Source: Pohlia nutans
Taxonomy: Eukaryota; Streptophyta; Bryopsida; Bryales; Mniaceae
Direction of reading: 5' to 3'
DNA length: 64,000 nucleotides
Assembly (NCBI GenBank): GCA_022496805.1
Contig: CM040089.1
Coordinates: 4,590,501-4,654,500 of the forward strand
Shown: piece after piece, positions 1-13,026 of the stretch
How the letters are laid out: every line of letters starts with the position of its first letter
Numbering within the stretch: position 1 is the stretch's first letter
Notes under the pieces: generated by a model
The model's input: the letters and a program-made list of their open reading frames with translations, nothing else
What the model was told of the DNA's origin: nothing
The model's database searches: none
Made by a program: the position numbers and the translations under genes

Positions 1-1631
1 TAATGCTTGTGACAATGAGTAAAGACTAAACAAGAGATATTGGAGTTGGGAAAGACAAAAAGGTTGTGAATAAGCGTACCTGTTTGGTGACCCTTACCTG
101 CATTCTTCGTTTTGCGGTGGTTACATGTCGGTGCTGTCAATTCGCTAGCAGGGTCGTTCTGGTTGATGGTGCTGGTTACTTGATGCCAGCTTGATTGCTG
201 TTGGGTTACAGCGTTGTCATCTTGGTTCACTGCTTCTGCATCCCGTTGATGACTCCCGCAAAAATTAGTGGCTTGCGTTGGGCATCTAGCGCCTGTGTCC
301 CTGTTGGATGCTCGATTCAGGTTGAGCTCAGTGGTGGTTGCACTCTGTGCTACGCTGAGCAGCTGATCGTGATTCGTAACTATACTGTTGTTATCCACCT
401 TATGCTGCTCTTTGTCCGATCTGATCTGTAACTTGGAGTTAGGGTCGCTCGCTTTGGGATCTAAAGTGCAAGGTCGCTATCGACGTTTTATAGGGGCGTA
501 GGTTTCTCTAATCGCTCAATCTGGTGTGCAAGGTGTCTGCAATGCTCGGTTGCTAGTGTGGAAGCGTGTGAGCTGTTAGATCTAGGCTTCAAGAATGGTG
601 CTAATCTTGCTCGGGTGAGAGTACAGCAGGGCCAACTCCCTGCTACTGAGAACTGAATATCGGGGTTTAGATAGCCGGAGCCAAGATTTGGCGAGTGAGC
701 AGAGAAGATCTAGTACCAACACTGTACTAGCGCAAGAGTTCGTAACCACAAGCAAGTTTTGCAGAAAATGACGTGTAGCCCAGCCTACAGACAAGATCTA
801 ATGCAGCTTGCGTGAATGTGGATACTTACACCAGGCTGTGATCTGTCGCTACTCCAAACTCTTTCTTCTTGCTCCAACATCTCTTGGTACCTTGCAGCCC
901 AGCCTGCAGGTGTTCAGTGTGCCTCCATCTCGACTCCCCGCAGCAATGTGATCTAGATCCAGTAAGGGACGTTACTGATCTGGGTGCAGTCACGAGCTGA
1001 AATCTCCTTGCAGCCAGGCCTTGGGCCGCTCAAAACAACGTCACTCCCATCAACATCTGCCTAATACCGATCGGATCTGGTTAGCCAGTTCCGGATTGGT
1101 TGATCTACAAGCTTGCATTCACATGAATCGGGCCCTTCATGTGAGGTTCACCCTTACACACTTGCTGCCGAGTATGTTTACCACCGTGCTACTGCTTCAC
1201 TCTCTCCGCATCGCTTTCTCCCCGCCCTTTGGGTGGAAAGTTAGGGATTAAACACATAGTGTTGGTTTGTTGAATTGCAATGAATTTCAATCTATGAGTG
1301 ATTTCCAATGAAAATTTTCATTTTTAAATCCACATGTGTTCACTACATGTACAAAAAATCAAACTAAACGAGTATTATTTTGATAATCCTTCAATTGAAA
1401 AGGCGGAAAAACAATTTAAACCTTTCATAGGAAAGGTGGACTCACCCTTAAATGGGAAGGTCAATTTTTTTTGTAATCTTTCAACTGCTCTTCAAATAAA
1501 AGTAAATACAGTGAGGACCACTAATCTTGGACGGCTACTTTTGGTCATAGGACGTTATGATGGTGGTGTTTGCTGGAGTGAGTTTGACTGTCATGTTATA
1601 CAAGTGAACCTGTCATGTTATACAGGAGAAC
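1..1631. other. unassigned region left of the first TTAA element
   Basis: The first ~1250 bases are visibly richer in G and C than the following DNA and could be the edge of a gene, an untranslated region or an old retroelement. None of the short open frames (for example 195-431, 1021-1251, or 582-794 on the minus strand) shows a recognisable domain or a convincing exon structure. From about 1255 on the sequence is AT-rich. A short duplicated phrase (tcatgttatacaagtgaacc) occurs near 1591-1625. I see nothing further that can be named. Confidence 0.4.
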
Positions 1632-2032
1632 TTAACCCCTAAAAGGATATGCATATAAAGTTGCTGCAGAGGTTTACATTTGTACTTATATATTGAAGAC
1701 TAGAAAATGATGTTGTGATGGTGAATTCTTTTGTAGACGTCAATGTCAATACCATTAATGGTATATATTTTTTTCAAATTTTTTGGAGTAATTTAGAGCA
1801 ACTCTACCACCGCCTGTATATGCTGCAAATACGTATAAATGGGCACAAAAGACTCCATAGAATACACATAGTGATTCCAATTTTATTTTTGAAGGTTTCA
1901 CAATTTTCCTCATCTTTGGGCCCTTCTTTTGCTTTTTGGTTGTTTCAAGTAATATGCATTGCAAGGTGCCTCAATTCACGGTACAATCCCAGCCGAGGCC
2001 ATATTCCATCCTCAGGGCCCTTTAGGGGTTAA
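1632..2032. mobile_element. TTAA-bounded non-autonomous element, 401 bp
   Basis: Starts TTAACCCCTAAAAGG and ends CCCTTTAGGGGTTAA, so the ends are inverted repeats bounded by the TTAA target. No transposase is encoded. Its right TTAA (2029-2032) is also the left TTAA of the next element, so the two abut with no spacer. Confidence 0.7.
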
Positions 2033-2756
2033 CCCCTAACCGTTGGGCCTATGACCATGGAATCATGCTTTATCTGTCACACTCAATTCTGCGACTGAAA
2101 ATAATACAAGAATCCAACTTTATATTTTTAGTAGATGAAACCATGTGTCTGCTACAAATCATAATTTTTTCATAATTTTTTATGAAAATTTGAAATTACT
2201 ATGGTTTTTTGAAGTGATTGTAAAGAAAATTCATATCAACTACAAAATGTACTAAAATTCTTGATTTTTTTACCAAAGGTGTAAATTAAAATGAAGAAAA
2301 GTTAGGTTAATGAAAAGAATCCGTGTCTCTAAATTTAGATTTTTTTGCTACGCCTTGGTAATACCCATCGAACTTGTAACTGCAATAAAACACTCAATTT
2401 TCAAACTTCTCAAAAATTCAAAGTAGAGTAGAAACTAGACTTCGCAAGCTTCATTTTGTTCATAATGCTCAAATGAAATGGAACTCATTTTCATGGCCTA
2501 AATTTAGTTTAAGCAGAACAAGCAGAAAAATTCAAAATATATTACACGGTGAACTGTTTTAATGACTCTTTTTGTAGTTGGGACCCAAAATCTAAAAATA
2601 GCTTGAATGATATGAATTTAACTTGAAGGGGTGGCATGACCAAGCAAAGTCCTTCACAAAAAGAATTGGATGGAAATCATCCACGTAACAGTTGGAATTG
2701 AATAAGTAGTTCCATTCATAAGCCAATTTTTGATCTGGGCGGCGTTTAGGGGTTAA
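2029..2756. mobile_element. TTAA-bounded element, family D, 728 bp
   Basis: Left end TTAACCCCTAACCGTTGG, right end CGTTTAGGGGTTAA. A second, insertion-riddled copy lies at 33866-35210 and matches over most of its length, for example the 'tgcttta...gtcacactcaatt' stretch near 2065-2090 and the 'agcttgaatgat' stretch near 2600. No coding capacity. Confidence 0.75.
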
Positions 2757-2759
2757 CCT

Positions 2760-3526
2760 TTAACCCTTAACTGCCCAACCAGGCTAAATCTGCTTGATGT
2801 ACAGAAATGGCAGCCATTTACTTCTTCATCCATCACTTTTTGTAGTGTGATTTTTTTTTGCAAGAAACTATGGGTAGTTACCTTCACTGACTCGATAACC
2901 AAATGGTAAAAACATTCAAACTGATTTTTTGGCATTCAATTTGAGTTGGTACTCTTCCATTCTGAGGAAAAAAATGAAAGAGCCCGGGGCTGATTTTGGA
3001 GGTCATGGACATAATTCCTCGACGGACTATGTGAATGTAGGGTTCAAAATGCAACTGATGATGGATTTTTCATTCATTTTTTCAGTTTCAGTTGCCTGCC
3101 CATAGTTTCACAGTATGTTTGTTTTTCAGTGAGGCTAATTGCAAGGTGCATATCTCGTTGGCAAATGGTTGCAAATTGATGCAAAATAATTCCCAACTCC
3201 ATTGACTCGTGCTCTACATGGAATGGATTTTTTTTGTGATTTTACAACACACCCAAGGTCAGAAAATTGGGGCAATTACCCAAAACTTATACCCTGCCCG
3301 TCCTAAGTCAACGTCAAAATCAAGTAGTCAAACACTATAAACTCACCATCGAAAGCATGGATTTCAAACCTGAAAAGTTCATCTAATTCTCCAAATGTAC
3401 TCACACAAGATCATGCGGTTGATCTCAAACAAGCAATTTCAGTCAAGTGTGGAACACTCTTTGAAAGATTCAGTGAAAAAAGTCGAAAACTGCAGTTGGA
3501 GAGGGCTGAGGACCTTTAAGGGTTAA
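2760..3526. mobile_element. TTAA-bounded element, diverged family B, 767 bp
   Basis: Left end TTAACCCTTAACTGCCC, right end CCTTTAAGGGTTAA. The left ~150 bases resemble family B (the 'gatgtac', 'catccatcac' and 'ttttttg' landmarks), but the interior and right part are different. It begins 4 bases after the previous element's TTAA. Confidence 0.65.
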
Positions 3527-3726
3527 ACGGCCTGAAAGCCCTTTGCGGCCATATAGTATATTTTGTATTTGGTGGTATTTGATCAAAATAACAATGACCA
3601 AACACTTTTCAGTGCAAAGTAAAATTAATAATCATAATAATATGTATATAACAATATATCATATTTCATATATCAAATCAAAATTCATATATTAAACCAC
3701 AATTGAACAATTATAAGGGTAACCCC

Positions 3727-4258
3727 TTAACCCCTAAAAGCCCGAGGGGTATTGGACAAAACATAGATGTGTTATAATATGTGCCTTCCATATGTTTGTT
3801 GAAGTTTGGTTCAATAGACAAAATGTAGGGCATCATCTCTACAAATTATCTGTACTGTCAAACTTCCAAAAATAACTTTCGATATTTTTTTTAATGAATT
3901 TAAAAGCATTAACCTTTGAAAATTTGTATAAATTATAATTTTCACTTTTAGAGTTTAAAATTTAGCATGATTGGTTAAATTTGGTTTATCTATTGTAAAC
4001 TTCAAAAAAGCAAAAGAAATGATGGAGGGAACATCATTACTTTCCCCCAAATAGCAAATTTTATAACACTAAGGCAATGTTGAAGTGATTCACTTTGAAA
4101 AATTCTCCCAAGTGCAGTTTAACTCGGATTGCCATAATTCAAATTGTGTTGGAAAGTAGACTTGATGTAGTATTTTTAAGTATTTTTTATTTTATCAATT
4201 TTTTTTTGTTCCGGACAGCACATTAGATTCGGGCATCGTTTGAGCGTTTAGGGGTTAA
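3727..4258. mobile_element. TTAA-bounded element, family A, 532 bp
   Basis: Left end TTAACCCCTAAAAGCCCG, right end GCGTTTAGGGGTTAA. Two other copies are at 18563-19392 (inverted, interrupted) and 58232-58774. All three share the 'agatgtgttataatatgtgc' stretch and the stretch around 'tcattactttc'. Non-coding. Confidence 0.8.
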
Positions 4259-4287
4259 ATATGGGTTTTAGAGAGGGACCCACATCA

Positions 4288-4482
4288 AGAACTTCCAGGC
4301 ATGTGAACATGGTGCCATGATGGTGCATTGAAATGCAATTAAAATAATTTGGTGCCAACCTCCATACCAACCTAGTATGGATAAAATGACACTAAAATGA
4401 CTTGTATGCGGCCTTTAGTGTCAAAATGGCACCAAAATAGTCTGGCCCAACTTTTTTGATGCAAGATCCTTTTAAGGGTTAA
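4288..4482. repeat. dispersed 175-bp repeat plus a lone TTAA terminus
   Basis: Positions 4288-4463 match 40286-40467 at roughly 93% by eye, including 'gtgaacatggtgccatgatg'. Immediately after, 4471-4482 reads TTTAAGGGTTAA, a right end of a TTAA element whose left partner I cannot find. The repeat contains near-palindromic 'ggtgcca' and 'tggcacc' words but I could not define its ends. Confidence 0.5.
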
Positions 4483-4945
4483 AACCAAGGTCCGGTGAGA
4501 ATCGACCTTTAGTTACAAGCCAACCGGTTGAAATTTAAAATTGCCTAATTGAATTCAAAATTTTAGGAAAACAATCAATCATTTTAGGAGAAAATAAAAG
4601 AATATTCTCTATTTTCTTAATGCCTAATTGAGAGAATGCTTCAGAAAACCTATTGATTCAAGAAAATGTAGGATTTTAGCGGGTTAAGCTAAAATTTCTC
4701 CCGGGACTATGCTTAAAACATAGGTTCACGTAGGTCCGAGATGACCCTAAACTACCAAGGTGATGGTGGTAAGGTACCCAAACCGAATGGAGAGGTTGGC
4801 GATTCGATTCCCAGATGTGAAATTGTCTTACTACTTGATTGAAAAACTTGCCGCAGGTTGCAAAAATGCAATTTGTGTGTAAATAAAAATAAAAAAATAA
4901 AACATCGGTTCCTTTGCCATTTTCATGGGTTGAAAAGTGTAAACG

Positions 4946-5053
4946 TCCCTTGAGCATGACAGAAGGATGACAGAAGGATGACGTCCCTTGAGCATGACAG
5001 AAGGATGACGTCCCTTGAGCATGACAGAAGGCTTTTGTGTGACAGAAGGATGA
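4946..5053. repeat. minisatellite, about 28-bp unit
   Basis: The unit 'cccttgagcatgacagaagg' plus 'atgacgt' is repeated a little more than three times, with partial extra copies of 'gacagaaggatga'. It generates overlapping open frames on the minus strand that are artefacts of the repeat. The rest of 4483-5471 has no recognised gene; a MITE-like 'gagcatctccact' word lies at 5162. Confidence 0.75.
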
Positions 5054-5471
5054 ATTGATACGTTGGGCATCTTGTCACCTTGGGAGCTGCATTTGGGGCA
5101 GGGACTGATTCAGTCTCCTCAGGGGAGCCCATTGGTATCAGAACAATAATCTAGTGCCTAGAGCATCTCCACTCGTGCATGAAAATTTCATCACGTTAAA
5201 ACTTCATCACTACACTAAGGCCCGACTTTCATGTATGGGTGGTCGGTCCCCAAAAGGTGAAAGCTCCACCAAAATGGGTGAATTGAGCAGAACCTAGGAG
5301 TATGTTTTTCATTTCCACCAAAATGGGTGGAGTATGGGTGGTTCTCGAGACTTCATTTCTTGTCTTCTAGTGCCTTTCACCCAACCGATCCTCACATGGA
5401 AGCCTACCCTAATGGGGGCCACTTATTTAGAAGGTAGGCCACTACTCTAGATTGTAGTGTAATATGCTATA

Positions 5472-5902
5472 TTAACCCTTAAACATCAAAGAGGGTCCTT
5501 GGAGGGCAGCCCGATGAACATCTCCAAAAGTCTACATGAACTGTTGCCACCAAAAATAATAATAATCAAATCAAATCAAATCAAAATTGCCAGCCTACCA
5601 TCAACGCTGGCCAGTAGGCATTGTTGGCCATCACTTTTGCTCTTTTTAAAAATAAAAATAAATGTTTTGTCTCTCTCCACAATTGCTACCCGATCATAGC
5701 TCCCCCTCCTCCCCATTCCTTCATTTGATTGCGGATTGTTCCACAATTGTCTAATTTAGGCATATTTGCTAATTTAACCTCACTTTTTCATCACCTTTCC
5801 AAAGCATCAATCCATTTCAAATTTGGTTGAGAAAATCCACTTTTTTCTCCATTATTCTCATATAAACAAGCCCGTAGGGCATTTTTGACGTTTAAGGGTT
5901 AA
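5472..5902. mobile_element. TTAA-bounded element, 431 bp
   Basis: Left end TTAACCCTTAAACATCAAAG, right end TTGACGTTTAAGGGTTAA: inverted ends bounded by TTAA. It holds a short AAT/ATC-rich tract near 5555-5585. No family partner elsewhere in the window. Confidence 0.65.
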
Positions 5903-7274
5903 CTTCCAACCAGTTACTTGAATGTCTCTTAGTGTGCAAAAGCGAAAAAAAATAATTCTTCATTTATTATCCAACAAATTAATTATAAAAGAAAAGAAAA
6001 AAATCCTAAGGTTGCACAATAAACAAGCAGCTACGCTACGAGGAGCTTTAACCGGAATAGAACGGATGAAGGACGAGAATGCATTTCAGTGGAATCATAG
6101 ACATAATATATTTGCTACATTGATATTTATCCCAAAAAAATGAGTGTCCCCGCAATGCCTCTTCCCTATGGTCAGAGCCAATAAAATAATTGGTTATTTA
6201 TAGCATGGCCAACAGCCTTCGCCACCTGCATTTCAACAGCATGATGGTGCCTGCGAATTTTTCTGAATGTTGATGCCATCTCCATCAGCACCTTGTTGTG
6301 CATAAGAATGCTGCAAGTCGACCTGATTCTCACACAACCATGATACCACAAAAACTGCGACCTGCCCCCTCCCTCTGCTTGTCAGATCTTCATTTCGTCG
6401 AGTAGTTAGGGACGAGGCTGAGCCCGACGATCTCACGGATACTTGCATGTTGTTACGGTGGTGTTGGCCTTGTAGACACCTGTGAGTTGAGTTCAAGGGC
6501 TGCAATACATGTAAGCATAACATTCAGTAGCTAGTGCTTCCTCTCCCTTGCTCCCAAGGAGAATGACATGCATATTCCTCATCATCATTCATGGCCCATC
6601 AGTAGCCACTACAAGGAGAAGGCGTCGCTTTTCACTCGGTAGGTGAGTCAAACGATGTCACTTTGCACTCACTGAACAAGCGCTCAAGACTTGGTGGGTG
6701 CGAGTCGTCATGTAGGACAAGTGTGTACAGTGAACTGTGACACCGTTCTGAGTGAGAAGCAACGTCTTTGCTAGTAGTGAACTATCACTTTTCCTAGCAA
6801 GTGGAAATTTAGGTGACCAACATGTGTGCATGGTAGCAACAAGGAGGGAGGTGGAGATCCCATGTGTTGTACATTCATCCCTTTCATGCATAAAGACTCC
6901 AACTCGTGGACGGATGGAAAGGCAGACGACACATTGAATACTGAATGTTCTGAGGGGCTGCAACGTAGTCAGCTGACTTGGCTCTGGAACCAGCCGTGCT
7001 GCTGGACCAGCCTCTGACTATCACGACATATATTTTATCACGTCACCCCAGTGGAACAATTACAATAATTTTGTGTACATGTTTGATGAGGAGGTGTTGG
7101 CCGTGCTCTTGCCGAGACAAAGAGAATATTTTGGTGGGTGCAAGCTAGTATTAATTACTTCAGTACCTTTTGATCCAAAAGATGTTGTCCTCACCTATTT
7201 TGAAGGACCAGTGGCAATGTTCTTACAATTGTGCATTACAGAATTTCTCTAATCCCCCCCCCCCCCCCCGGACG
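5903..7274. other. unassigned, partly GC-richer intergenic stretch
   Basis: The stretch 6150-7020 has more balanced base composition than its surroundings and carries overlapping open frames on both strands (such as 6233-6523 minus and 6658-6963 minus), but no domain or splice pattern I recognise. It ends with a run of about 14 C at 7256-7269, directly before the TTAA element at 7275. Confidence 0.35.
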
Positions 7275-7863
7275 TTAACCCCTAAACGTACCAGGGTGTC
7301 CTTGGAATTGACAATTTGAGAAAAATCATCATAATGTACTATTTAGAAGAATATTTTGGAATTGATATACAAATGAAAGTTCAAGATTTTGAATTTTAGA
7401 TTCCATCTGTACAGTTTCGATTCGCTAATTCTATCACCAATATTTAATTATAAAATTTGAAAGTTAAAATTCAAAATTCCTTCTAATTTCGATTACAAAC
7501 AAAATTTTAATATTTTTTGAGTAAAATTTGTTGGAATGAATTTGAAATGAGATACTCTTAAACGTGGTGATTCTTTGAAATTTTTTTGTTTCTTAAATCT
7601 ATGACCTCATTTTTGCAAGGCCACTTTTGAACTACAGTCAATGCAATTTTGGCTTGGTCAACGACTTGACATACTTCTACATTTGTAATTTTAGAAAAAC
7701 ATGTAATCAAGTATGACTAAATCCAACCGTTAGATAGGACAACAACTTGATGTGGAATCTCCAAAAAATTGGATGAATTTCATCCAAGCGTTGATGAGAA
7801 CGTGAGAAGGGTTTGAATCTGTTAGTCGTCCACTTTCTGGATGCTCTGACGTTTAGGAGTTAA
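7275..7863. mobile_element. TTAA-bounded element, family F, 589 bp
   Basis: Left end TTAACCCCTAAACGTACC, right end GACGTTTAGGAGTTAA. A second copy in inverted orientation starts at 63589 and runs off the window. The 'gactaacagattcaaac' stretch and the 'tatgacctcatttttgcaag' stretch (on the opposite strand there) match clearly. Confidence 0.8.
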
Positions 7864-8592
7864 TGCAAGAGGACAAAAATTGCCCCCTATTTTGAACATG
7901 TAGGGGCTCTGCTTAAAAAAAAAACCCCTCTTTCAAGGGTTTAAAATTCCCGAGTGGGTCCCCCTAAACCAAACTTGGGCCATTGGCCCTAAATTTGCAA
8001 AACAAATTGCCAAAAAAAGACCATAAGGTGCCCAAAATGGAAATTTCAAAAAATGGGCCCATGGGTGAACAGTGCTTGCATTAACGTCCGGGGGATTTAG
8101 AGTTGGGGTGCATTACATTCTGGGTTGATGACTGTGGCCATTACAGGGGCCATTAATCCAATAATAATATAGAAATCATCCGTTAAGGGTTTTTTTGGGG
8201 TTGTTTTTAGGGGACCGGTCAAAGAAGGTCGGTCAACCAGTGTAGACAAGTAACGCCTGATTCATACAATTCAAAGAGAATTTTTTTGACGGCAACTATC
8301 CCCGCTAGGATCTTATAGGTCCTAGATTTAGCTCAGTTAGTGATGTCTAGGTGTCCCCGGGCCTCGCCGGTCTTGGCGGGGTGGTTTGTATATGTTTTTT
8401 GCCTCTCTTTTCTTGTAGTAAAGAATTTCCTTTATTTGTGTCCAAAAAAGAAAAAAAATTAACTTCCCTAGCTGTATATAGAAGATTTGGATTGGAAACA
8501 AAAAGTAAGAATTTTTTCAACTTTTGGATTTTTATACTCTCTGCAAGATCCTAAATTAGTTCTTTTTTTGCCATGTCATTATAATCAAGTAA
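7864..8592. other. unassigned AT-rich intergenic DNA
   Basis: Low-complexity, with A- and T-runs. The open frame at 8351-8554 shows no recognisable domain. Nothing else is supported. Confidence 0.4.
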
Positions 8593-8594
8593 TA

Positions 8595-9231
8595 GAGTTA
8601 TCCGCAAAGTCCCCTTGAGTTGGAATAAGATACCATGAATTTTTCTTTAATATACCGTAGTACCATAGCTGGGTCGCCAAAAAATAATTCAAAAAATAAA
8701 AATCGTAAAAAATCGGAAATTATGAGGACCAAAAAAAGAAAATAAAAAATAAAAAATTTAAGCTATATTTTTCTATTTCTAGGCTATTTTGGGCCATTTG
8801 GGGCCATTTTTAATCATTTTTTGCTCAAAATCAAAAACCAAGAAATTCATTTTTTGAAGAACGAACCTTTTTCTTGTTTTTAAATTAAATATTTGTTCGT
8901 GGGATGGCGACCCAGCTATGGTACTACGGTACTCTTAGTTGTTCACTCTTAATAGTTAAAAGGTATGGAAGAGCTTGGTAGTCTATAATTATTAGGTGTA
9001 TAAGAGCTTAGTGGTCTTCAAACTCATGAAATTGTTTTTTGACCATCAAGAAAGGCGGCAAAAAAAATGTTTTCCTTGGGTTTAGAGACCACCAAGCTCT
9101 TACACACCTAATAATGATAGACCACCAAGCTCTTCTATACCTTTTAACTATTAAGAGTGAATAAATAAGAGTATATTAAAGCAAAATTCATGGTATCTTA
9201 TTCAAACTCAAAGTGACTTTGCGGATAACTT
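8595..9231. mobile_element. TA-targeting foldback MITE (GAGTTATCC family) with a nested insertion
   Basis: Starts GAGTTATCCGCAAAG and ends CTTTGCGGATAACTT, flanked by TA on both sides (8593-8594, 9232-9233). The arms are long inverted repeats, including 'ttaaaaggtatggaagagct'. A related copy at 16827-17184 lacks the insertion. The left arm is interrupted at 8655-8929 by another MITE. The TA target and foldback form suggest a Tc1/mariner-type MITE. Confidence 0.75.
8655..8929. mobile_element. TA-targeting MITE (CCGTAGTACC ends), nested
   Basis: Terminal inverted repeat CCGTAGTACCATAGCTGGGT at the left and its complement at the right, then GGCGACC. TA lies on both sides (8653-8654, 8930-8931). 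The intact right arm of the host element gives the empty site: 'aatatactctta' there against 'aatata[insert]tactctta' here. Confidence 0.8.
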
Positions 9232-11158
9232 TAATATCATACCTCAAAAGGTGAGATGACTTTTCTTTCACTCGTAGAAAAGAGGTAGTTGGGTACCAAG
9301 GAATAGTGTCAAAGCGTGGTACTCAAGGTCCATATTGGCAACAAATTAGTGCCCATGTGGACCTTGGGCACTATGCTCTAGCATTATTCATTTGTGCTCA
9401 AAGGCCATACTTTCTACTATGAAGGTACGATATTATGTATCCGTACACTCTGTTTTATCACCAATAGTACCAACAATTGGAATTCACACGTCCCTCACAT
9501 CGACAAACAACTTAGTTATAGCATCCTCAATTCACGCGGTATACGGACTCGGGACGAATGCACGGTCAACTAATTTTTTGTCCCGGTGCACTAGAAGTGG
9601 CAATTTAAAAAAAATCATAGAAAAATATAAAGAATTAATCTTAGTGTAAAATTAATTTTAGGTGGTTTAGGAATGTTAATTTGTGTTATCAGCACCAAAA
9701 TTTTCATAATATCAATGGTGATTATATCCTTGTAAATACATTAGATTCCTTAAAAACACTTCATGGCCCATACACAAGTGCACCTCAACTTCATTCAAAT
9801 TTCATGAAAAAATGGTATTCATTCAATCTTGACCTATAAATTTTTCCTATATTAGGACTTGTAAAAATAAACATCGTCAAATCCTTCAAATTCTTCAAGG
9901 ATTTGTTTCAGTTTTTAAGTATTGAAACTAAATAATGTTGTATTTTTAGCGAATTTATTCATTTAAAACAACTTTTGGATGTTCTTTAAAATAATATTTT
10001 TCAAGTGCGATTTTTAATGAATTTTCTAATTTAGAATTAAATGTGGAAGATTTTAAAAACTAAATTTTAGATAGAAATCCAGATAAAAATTGGTCAAAAT
10101 GGTATTAAAAAGGTAGTTTTGAAATTAAAATTTCTCAAGATAGATCAATTTTGACAAACTAAAATTTGATTATATGGTTGATATATAGTTGATGTGTATT
10201 CATAGTGCAATTTATTTTCATTGTGCCAATGCTTTTCATTTTAAAATTGGTTTAAAAACTAGTGTTTTTAATAAAATGCACTGAGGTGCACTAAAATGCA
10301 CTAAATCTTAGCGGAATCTTTGTCTATGAATTGGTGGACCATACCATGCATTTGCCCCTGACAAATACAACTATTTACATTCGATTCCCACAGAATTAAA
10401 AATCAAAACCACTATCATTGGAAGGTCGTTTAAAATTACATTGAATAATCATAAGAAAGTTTGGATTTGAAAATTGGATGACTGAGGCATATCCATTGAA
10501 AGCACCCTAATTTTTGAATTTTGCATCAATGGGGTGTATGTTGGTCATTCAATTTCCAAACCCAAATTTTCTTGTGTTTACGCAAGTAGAGTTGGATTAT
10601 CTTACAATGATAGTAATCTCAAGTTCTAATTCTGCAGGAATCAAAAATTATAGTTTATTTCCCAAGTTTGTATGCCATGTGGTGTAAAGATGCTCTTACA
10701 CTTGTATAAAACTCAAAATCAAAATAGATTGCAATTTTTTCTTTCAATTTCAATTAAATTTGGTTGCCCATATATATTCTACTTGTGAACTAGTAGGAAG
10801 ATTCTATAGGTGGACGAAATTAGGCACTTCTAGAATGCAATTCATGATATTTTTTTGTTTTAAAAAGCACAACCTCCATGTCTCAAATAAGATATGACTA
10901 TCTTTTAACTTTCAAAATTCATATAAATTACATTTTTTTTAATATCGTTTTTAAATTTTATTCATGAATTTTATTTGTCTATCAACAAAATAAATTAATT
11001 CATAGGTCGACATTCTTTTTCTTTTTAAGCACAACAATTTAGATTTGTGATTTGAGGACATTCTATCTTATAAGAAAAAATTTACATAGTGTTGAAATTA
11101 AATGAAATCCTCTTCAAAATAGACACAAGACCAGTATTTGATTGTTCGTTTGTTCTTT

Positions 11159-11191
<33 letters not shown>

Positions 11192-11562
11192 TTTTTTTCT
11201 TCCGGGCAATTTAAAGCTTTTGGCAACTACTTAGAAGCAGCTGCCAGAAGCTTTAAATCAAAAATAAAAATTTAAAAAAAATTTAAAAAAATTAAAAAAA
11301 TTAAAAAAAAATAAAAATAAAAAATTGCACAAGACCCACAATTTTTTTCTGTCAATTTAATAATAGAAAACATATTCATCAACTTAAAAGCCACGAATTG
11401 CTGCATTTTCCACTAATAACATAAACTAACACTAATTTTCAAATTGAATGAGTTTGCAAGGCATATTTCTTTGATAATCTGCGATATTAATGATATGATT
11501 AAAAAACTGTTCCATACCTGAAGTAGTTTGATTTTTCACAGAAAATATAAATTAAATGTAAT

Positions 11563-11614
<52 letters not shown>

Positions 11615-12469
11615 CAAAATATCAATTGTAAATGTCAAATCCAATTGAAAAAATCAATCTTTATGAATTTATTATCACAAAAATTATATTTTCCAAATCC
11701 AAACTAGTGCACGTGTAAAATGCACAATTAGTTCAAGGCCTTCATATTAGTGTGCTCTTGCCTGTAAACACAATCCAATTCAACAACTCATTTGATGGGA
11801 AAAGGAAATATGAAGTTATTATAGCATAATTTATTCTTAGATTTTCATTCTTTTTGTGTTTGAAATGAAAATGAAATTTGAACTAAATCACAAATAGCGT
11901 ATGCTAATTGTTAGCCGTCAAAAATAGCAAAGAATTTTAAGTTCTTTGCATAGAGACAAAAATTGGCAGATCAAAGGATTGTTTTGCAGAGGCCAAGAAA
12001 GTACAAGTATATATGTCAATTACATTTAGCCCTCATTTCGAGTTTATACCAATATTATTCCATTATTGTGCATGTTTGCATGTTCAACTGAAGGTGCTCT
12101 TAGAGTATGCCTACCCAACCACTGAATTTTCTCAAGACTTTGAAAAGTGAATGAAATTCAGAATGCATATTCAGAGCAAGTGAGAGAGCCACAAAATATG
12201 AGCACGATATAGTGATACTTCAATACGTTGTGGTGATAGTGGTCAAGGAGCGACAACATTATTTCGGTTGCATCACAATATGTTCCCCAAGATGTTGGTG
12301 AACTTCCTTCTTTTGAATGGCAAAGAAATTTTTGATTCTATCTCTTGAGATTTTTGTTACCACTTTTATTGTTGTAGTGGATAAGGTTAGCAGGAAACAT
12401 TTCTAGAAATAAATGCCAATTCTTTTACAGGTTATATTTATATATATGCACACATATATACATACATAT

Positions 12470-12513
<44 letters not shown>

Positions 12514-13026
12514 TTCCAATGGGTAAAAGGGAATCCTGAAAAATATTTGTTAAATATTGCATCTAAAGAACTTTGTTTTTTTGAAAAGTTAAATATTTGG
12601 TACAAATGTGCGTATGACATTCTTTCACTTAATGATTGGAATCTCATAACACAATGTTGATGAGAATTACTTTTTGTAGTCAATTTTCTTGACAAAATAG
12701 TTTCATTGATAAACAATAGTAGGAGAAAATTTCTAGTACTGTACCTAATGATCTACATAGCATGTTCATAGAATCCATGGAGAATAATTTAATTATGTTG
12801 GTGACACCTAGACAATTTTGTAGGTTACAACTAATGCCTATGTGACACATAGTAAAATAAAATTATTGCAATTAAAAAATTAATCAATTGGCATAGACCA
12901 ATTTTTTCTTTGATCAAGACATTTAATGAATGAATGAAGAATTTATTGTTTCATGGTAAGATTTTAACCTCTAATTTTAAATTTTAAAAAAAACCAGATT
13001 AAGACTACAATTTTTTCTTTAGAAAA
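9232..13026. other. AT-rich intergenic DNA with simple repeats
   Basis: No gene recognised. Simple-sequence tracts: T/C-rich at 11153-11200, A-rich with TTTAAAA words at 11258-11325, (AAT)n at 11565-11612 and (TA)n with CATA words at 12430-12508. A minus-strand frame at 12438-12716 runs through the TA tract and is not credible. The stretch 10270-10640 carries 'ggtgcac' words and a 'gtggaccataccat' phrase also seen near 17852 ('gtggaccgtaccat'), which hints at an old dispersed repeat. Confidence 0.45.

Noticed and set aside
7256..7269. C-run as a structural element
   Set aside because: A simple homopolymer adjoining a transposon; it may partly be a sequencing artefact.
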